A stretch of 22,901 nt of DNA from Euplotes cf. woodruffi 2 WChen-2021 (Eukaryota > Ciliophora > Spirotrichea > Euplotida > Euplotidae), in contig JAGYYN010022210.1 of the NCBI GenBank assembly GCA_021441665.1, positions 1 to 22,901 on the forward strand, read 5' to 3'. Position 1 is the stretch's first letter. Every line of letters begins with the position of its first letter. The position numbers and the translations under genes are program-made. Shown in pieces: positions 18,514 to 22,901 of the stretch. The notes beneath the pieces were generated by a model. The model was not told where the DNA came from and ran no database searches. It worked only from the letters and a program-made list of their open reading frames with translations.

Positions 18514-20214
18514 ATGATTAAAAATGTAAACGATAGGGACTACAGCACAATAGAAGTTGCGCCTTTCAGTAGAGTTGCAAAATCAATTCGCAATAATTGT
18601 AAGTTCACCTCAATGTGCTGGTAATCTTCAGCACATGTACTTTTAATATTCCTGGGGATTATAAAATTTCCCCGTAACGGCCATTGGTAGTTATCGAACC
18701 AGCTTTTACGGTTTGTTGAGGCTATGCTGAAAACAGCAAAATACAAAGATCTATATTATAACTGCTGACCTGCATTAGCTTCATGAACGAGACAACTCAA
18801 TATGGCTTCGAAGGTCATGGACAATATCAAGGCCAAACCACATAAGCTTAAATAAACCAGAGAAATTGATTGAGTAATCACTAGTAATAATGAATTATAC
18901 AGGGAGAGCACGTTAACCAAAAATTGAGAAGACTTGTGGTTCATCGGACCTCAAATCAAGAAAGAACAGATTGTAAGCGTTTTATTCTTGCAAATTAAAA
19001 AATAAATCAAAAATTTTTTATTTATTTCTCATCCATTGATTACTTTATATTTTCTATCAATGAAAATTAATTTTTTAGATGAAACAAATGATTAAATAAA
19101 TACATGCCGAACTTTAAAAGAAACTGGAGGGACTTAATATCTCAGATAAAATAATGAAAATGATGATTATGTAAGTCATAAAAAACATCAGCGCAGGATT
19201 AAAATCCCTAAAGCAATAAAATAACAACCCTAAATAGGACGATAAAGCATACGGAGCAAATGCGAATTCAGCAACCTCAGTATTATACAACTTAGACGAA
19301 TTAAAATACTACAAAAACAAAGATAAAGATAAAAGTGTGCAAAAGCAGCACAAGCCAGAATACGGGGACGACCTGCTCTATGACGAAGACGGCAACATCG
19401 TTCCTTACCGGATGTATCAAAAACTGCTGAAGCGAAAGAAGCAAGAAGATCAGTAATAAATTGCTACTTTTGCATCGCCTTTGCGTCTTTACTAAGTCTC
19501 ATCTCTAGGCTGCTTGCACTACAAAGAACAAAGGCGTTCTTCATGAGTTCAGTGTCCAAAGACGACCAGAACAGGCAGATGATTAAATAAAATGAAAGGT
19601 ACCAGCGACTATTGACTTATATAGAAACTCCCTCTGTGGGACGATACAAGCCCAAATACGAATTCGTCGATAAATAAAGCAATGATATTCGTGTACCGCA
19701 AAGAGAAAGAAAACATCAGAGTGCTATCGAGTCCGAAAGACAGAAACTTCAGGTAAATTCATTAAAAACTTATAATTTAAACATCTTTTTATTGCAGACA
19801 TAAGAGGAATATAAAAACGAGTATTGGGTTCAGGGCTAAACGACTCTCTGTATTTGAAGAACCGAGCCAAGTGTCTTCGAAACAGGTCAGCCAAGGAAAA
19901 AGGCAGAAGACGAAGAGCTTTAACAAAAGCATAACCGATAATGGCGCAGTTGGAATGTTCAACATGTCAAATACTAAAGATGCTATTAATGAAAATGCTC
20001 AAGAGGATGAAGATATAAAGTCTTCATATAAAACCAAATCTGTGTTAAAGATCAAGTAAACAGCTGACGCTTTAAATATTATATTTCTAATTGATCTTTT
20101 GTTATTTATATTTTTGCATTTAGAAAAGAAAGACCAAAATCAATCGAACCGATATTAATATCAAAAGATTCAAACAGACATAAGACTATTACGATTTCAA
20201 GCACTAAAAAGTAG
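18514..20214 (+). CDS. Hydrophilic protein with GRYxPKY motif, ~392 aa, 9 introns and 5 frameshifts
   Basis: ATG 18514 to TAG 20214. Introns 18526-18553, 18599-18690, 18879ish (29 nt, GTAATCAC...ATACAG), 18973-19078, a 67-nt one from about 19170, 56 nt from about 19455, 19599-19624 (26 nt), 19753-19797 and 20056-20123 are removed. Single-base skips at AAA TAA 18853, 19097, 19152, 19588 and 19675 then leave exactly 393 codons. The product is charged and helical at the N-terminus. It contains DLWFIGPQIKKEQI, then a Tyr/Lys/Asp-rich stretch (KPEYGDDLLYDEDGNIVPYR), then ETPSVGRYKPKYEFVDKK. The last resembles the P-x-VGxYxPxY motifs of ciliary microtubule-associated proteins. The tail is Ser/Lys-rich and disordered. 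Antisense frames here look like membrane proteins but are shadows. Family not established; a ciliary role is inference. Confidence 0.65.
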
Positions 20215-20681
20215 ATTTTATTATTTTGATTTTTAATAATCAATTTTATTTACTAAAATTATATTTATTAGCTAATTGCTTTTTTAATTAAAATTTTAAA
20301 GTTCTAGTTTTGATCGCTTATCGTAAATAATCGAAATTTAAGGAAAGGAAAAATATGGGCTGAATATATGAAAGGCAATATTAAAGGGAAAGCAGTGAGT
20401 GACAACTTCTGCAATAACATCATGAGTTTGATAGAGCAAAAATCCGTGGATCAATCCCAAATTTAAAATAAATAGATAAGATAATTACGACGAGATCTTG
20501 AGAAAGCTTTGTAAAATTTGATATTAAGATTTTTTATATTCATAGCTTAGCTCAAAAATTATATTTTATAAACATTCAATGAAACTTAATTTATTTTATA
20601 AAAATTTAGTCGTTATATTTTATAATTTAAAACAGAAAAATTGCGCAATGGTATTGATATTAATAAAGTTTAAAACTAAAT
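20215..20681. other. AT-rich gap containing one small open frame
   Basis: Apart from the small frame at 20368-20466, this stretch is AT-rich with frequent stops on both strands. It should hold the 3' UTR of the preceding gene and the promoter of the following one. No repeat or RNA was recognised. Confidence 0.4.
20368..20466 (+). CDS. Possible small ORF, 32 aa, or an exon
   Basis: ATG 20368 runs in one frame to TAA 20464-20466 without any TGA or shift. The predicted peptide is helical (MKGNIKGKAVSDNFCNNIMS, then LIEQKSVDQSQ). The frame is open upstream to about 20338. An alternative start at 20355 (MGCIYERQY, then TAT TAA +1) would give a protein with a lipid-modifiable MGC N-terminus. It may be a 5' exon of the gene at 20682 or a standalone micro-gene; neither is shown. 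Confidence 0.3.
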   Translation: MKGNIKGKAVSDNFCNNIMSLIEQKSVDQSQI

Positions 20682-21720
20682 ATGCTCAATATCATGAAAT
20701 TTAACAACGAAGAGGAAAAAGACTGAGCTCAGTATCCTGTATCAGATCAGATTAATTCACCAGGGATGTTCTGCGGTTTTTAAAATAATATTCAAATCAA
20801 GTAAAAAAGTGTCAAAGCTATCTGTACTGATTGATAGAGTAACAAAGCTAAAGTCAGATTTCATGTTGACTCAGCAAAGCTTAACTTCAATTTCCTCTGA
20901 TTTACTGACCCATCGATTCTCATATAAAGAGTTTAGCTCGATATACAAGCAAATCAAAGGAGACTACATCGAAGCAAGTTCAAGCACAATGCTGAATTTC
21001 AACTGAAAGAAGCCTGAGTTCAGGAGGCTCATTGAAGCTTACAAGGACAAAGCAATTCCTGTTACTTTAAAAATAGGCATTTTAAATATTGCATACGGAG
21101 AGCACGAAAACATCTGCCTGTTCCTTGAAAATAGCATCCCTCAGCAACAGCCAGAGCTCTGGTTTAACTACTGCTCGCCTTTGATTGAAGGAACCACATT
21201 TGTGCAGTCGCTTTGCTCTGCAGTGGCCAAAGTTACCAGATATTTTGGAGTTTATCAGACCAGGCTGCACAGCGAAGATCTCACTTTACTACTTAAAGCT
21301 TCGAGTCATTGAGAGGAAGTCGCTTTTGTCGAATGTGATCTTGGTAAGCAAGATATTTATATCGTTGACAATTTCTAATCATAATTATTACTGCTCGTCT
21401 GACTGTAGATCATAATTAAATAACTAACATCTGGGTTTTAGATACTGATGAAGAATGCGATTTTTCTAAGATACAGAAATCTAATGTTAAATAAACTCTG
21501 GCTGACGAGCACAGGACAGTTTAACTACAGTGACTGGGCATCTAGTCCAAATAGATTTGAAAACCTTATCAAAGCTATTTCAATGTGAAAACCACTTAGA
21601 CTTAGCCTATGCGAAATTGATATTTGGGACTGATGCATCGAGGATGATCAAACTAACGAAATCATGGGGAAGTACGGACTTACTCACATCAAAATCGAAA
21701 ATAAATTATTTAATCGGTAG
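20682..21720 (+). CDS. Leucine-rich-repeat-like protein, ~301 aa
   Basis: ATG 20682 to TAG 21718-21720. A 34-nt intron (20776-20809; a TTT TAA +1 shift is the alternative) and a 98-nt intron (21344-21441) are removed and one base is skipped at AAA TAA 21492-21494, leaving 302 codons. TGA reads as Cys at several points. The N-terminal third is helical (VSKLSVLIDRVTKLKSDFML). The remainder shows irregular repeats with Leu at LRR-like spacing: DLTLLLKAS, EEVAFVECDLD, NRFENLIKAISM then KPLRLSLCEIDI, and LTHIKIENKLF. Divergent Cys-containing LRRs of this ribonuclease-inhibitor style are plausible but I cannot name a family. It converges tail to tail with the next gene, 45 bp away. Confidence 0.6.
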
Positions 21721-21765
21721 TAAAGCACACCTCAACGTATCTTGAAAATATATTGAGAAATGTTT

Positions 21766-22901
21766 TTAATATTGGAAATTAGACGAATTTCTTTGCTCAG
21801 TGTAGTTGTCGATTGAAAAGTCCATCTCTTGGAATCTCTCATCTTTTGATTCGTAGTTTTCAATTGAGAAATCTACACGGCCAAGTTAGCTTAGACTCAT
21901 AGAAATTAATTAATCACAACAGTACCGTTCGAATCGATTACGAGTCTGTACTTATCAACTTGCTTATTAGACTCGTAAGCTATTGTATTGTGGTCTTTTT
22001 GGTTTAACTTGTTCTTCGGCTTTGAGACTGGTGACTCTGTGATCTCAGGGTGGTAACAAATGTCAAACATGCTTGACTCATCAACGTATTTCCTCGACGT
22101 GTTGATGTGCTTCAGTGATTCATTATGCTCATAGTTCGAATACATTTGGAAAATATTTCTGTTTTCCATGTTTTCATTCGAATCTTGAAACTGCTTCGGC
22201 CCGTGGTTGACAAACGACGAATCAGCTAAATAAAGATTATGAGCGTGACTAAAGGAACCAAAGCTTACACTGGACCTGAGAAAGATCCATTATCGACGGG
22301 GTATGGTTTGTTTCCTTGAGCACTGGGCGTACAATTCTCTTTGAGCTTTTGCGTCCTGTATTAATGTACTTATCAAGATCAATAATGGACTTTTGATTCG
22401 CTATCTTCTCTCTTGATCTCTGGTGGGACCTATCGAGGATTTCTTTGGATGTGTTTTCTCTATTAAAATCTTTCCGGTGAGTTGTCTCGTATAACTTTAC
22501 ACTGTCGAATAAATTTTGCAAGAACTGGTAAATTTGCACAGATGAGTTATTCGTGCTCGAGAATTTTCTTTTGATTTCTGAATTGAACTGCTTTCGTAGC
22601 TTAGCAAGAGCGTTTACATTGAACTGTCCGTGCTCCACCTTCGACTGCACGTACTTAACTTCAGATATAAAGTAGTGACAGTTAGCGAGGATGTACTTTT
22701 TCAGCTCAACCCACGTTTTGATTGCTGTAAAATTACTCCTGCCGGATGCATATTTAAAGGAGTATAGAGTCTCAATGAAAATCTGAAGCATTTGCATCAT
22801 CTTATCTGATGATTCAGTTAGCGATCATAATTCCTTCAGTGCTTTTAGTAATCTAGTACCACAATCATTTTTCATATTAGAATTGGGTGATCGACTAGTT
22901 C
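21766..22901 (-). CDS. Uncharacterised helical/disordered protein, 5' end possibly beyond the window
   Basis: The minus-strand frame is open at the right edge. The first ATG inside is at 22875, giving 337 aa after two introns of 43 nt (22226-22268) and 53 nt (21873-21925), with no frameshift. TGA reads as Cys in KALKEL-C-SLTE. The N-terminal half is helical (QMLQIFIETLYSFKYASG; KYILANCHYFISEVKYVQSK). The second half is Asn/Ser/Lys-rich and disordered. The last exon, found only by splicing, encodes a short repeat DFSIENY / DFSIDNY. Without the second intron the frame would stop at TAA 21906, so that exon is inferred from its repeat and phase. Frames before 22875 are also open, so the true start may lie outside. 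Confidence 0.6.

Noticed and set aside
18540-18944. Two minus-strand frames resembling a membrane protein
   Set aside because: They are antisense to exons of the 18514 gene, whose plus-strand reading is hydrophilic, closes in phase through introns and an AAA TAA shift, and joins the downstream exons.
13550-21865. Matches to the Euplotes chromosome breakage consensus HATTGAAAHH at 13550, 13961, 16467 (minus) and 21856 (minus), and near matches GATTGAAAGT at 11971 and 16244
   Set aside because: In AT-rich sequence of this length several matches are expected by chance, and two of the four lie inside coding exons. They cannot be used to place chromosome ends without telomere data.
21906-21930. 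TAA at 21908-21906 as the stop of the last minus-strand gene
   Set aside because: A 53-nt GT-AG intron (21873-21925) skips it and leads to a short repeated motif DFSI-E/D-NY that is clearly protein-like.

Overview
The window reads as DNA of a Euplotes-type spirotrich ciliate. Three signs point the same way. Genes stay open only when TGA is read as an amino acid, and the sequence itself favours Cys (NCBI code 10). TAA/TAG codons, usually preceded by AAA, repeatedly interrupt genes whose reading resumes exactly one base further on, the +1 frameshift signature known from Euplotes. Introns are mostly 23-100 nt, many of them 25-29 nt, with GT-AG ends. At least eleven genes lie in 22.9 kb with no C4A4/G4T4 telomere repeats. 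Euplotes macronuclear chromosomes normally carry one gene each, so this is most likely germline (micronuclear) sequence, or an unusual multi-gene chromosome.

Layout, left to right: a large uncharacterised acidic-tailed protein (107-3182, +); a hidden small Cys/Lys-rich gene (3313-3630, +); an ASCC2-like gene (3909-6491, -); an Ala/Lys/Pro-rich ankyrin-like protein (6663-7508, -); a very long LRRIQ3-like leucine-rich repeat/IQ protein (7730-11562, +); an intron- and frameshift-dense hydrophilic gene (12004-14972, -); an FG nucleoporin of the NUP58 family (15094-16173, +); two possible micro-genes (16341-16839); a GOLGA7/ERF4-type membrane protein with a long acidic, Cys-containing tail (17104-18256, -); a hydrophilic gene with a GRYxPKY motif (18514-20214, +); a small open frame (20368-20466); a leucine-rich-repeat-like gene (20682-21720, +); and a helical/disordered gene running off the right edge (21766 to beyond 22901, -).

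For every multi-exon gene I assigned exon boundaries and shift sites by hand. For most genes the lengths close to an exact multiple of three after removing introns and one base per shift. The exception is the ASCC2-like gene, which has one frame change I cannot explain. The genes look like ordinary housekeeping and ciliary functions (ribosome quality control or ASCC, nuclear pore, palmitoylation, calmodulin-binding axonemal type) and do not form an operon or a defence system. The striking feature of the window is the density of obligatory frameshifts combined with tiny introns. No virus-like element, transposon, tRNA, rRNA or CRISPR array was recognised.
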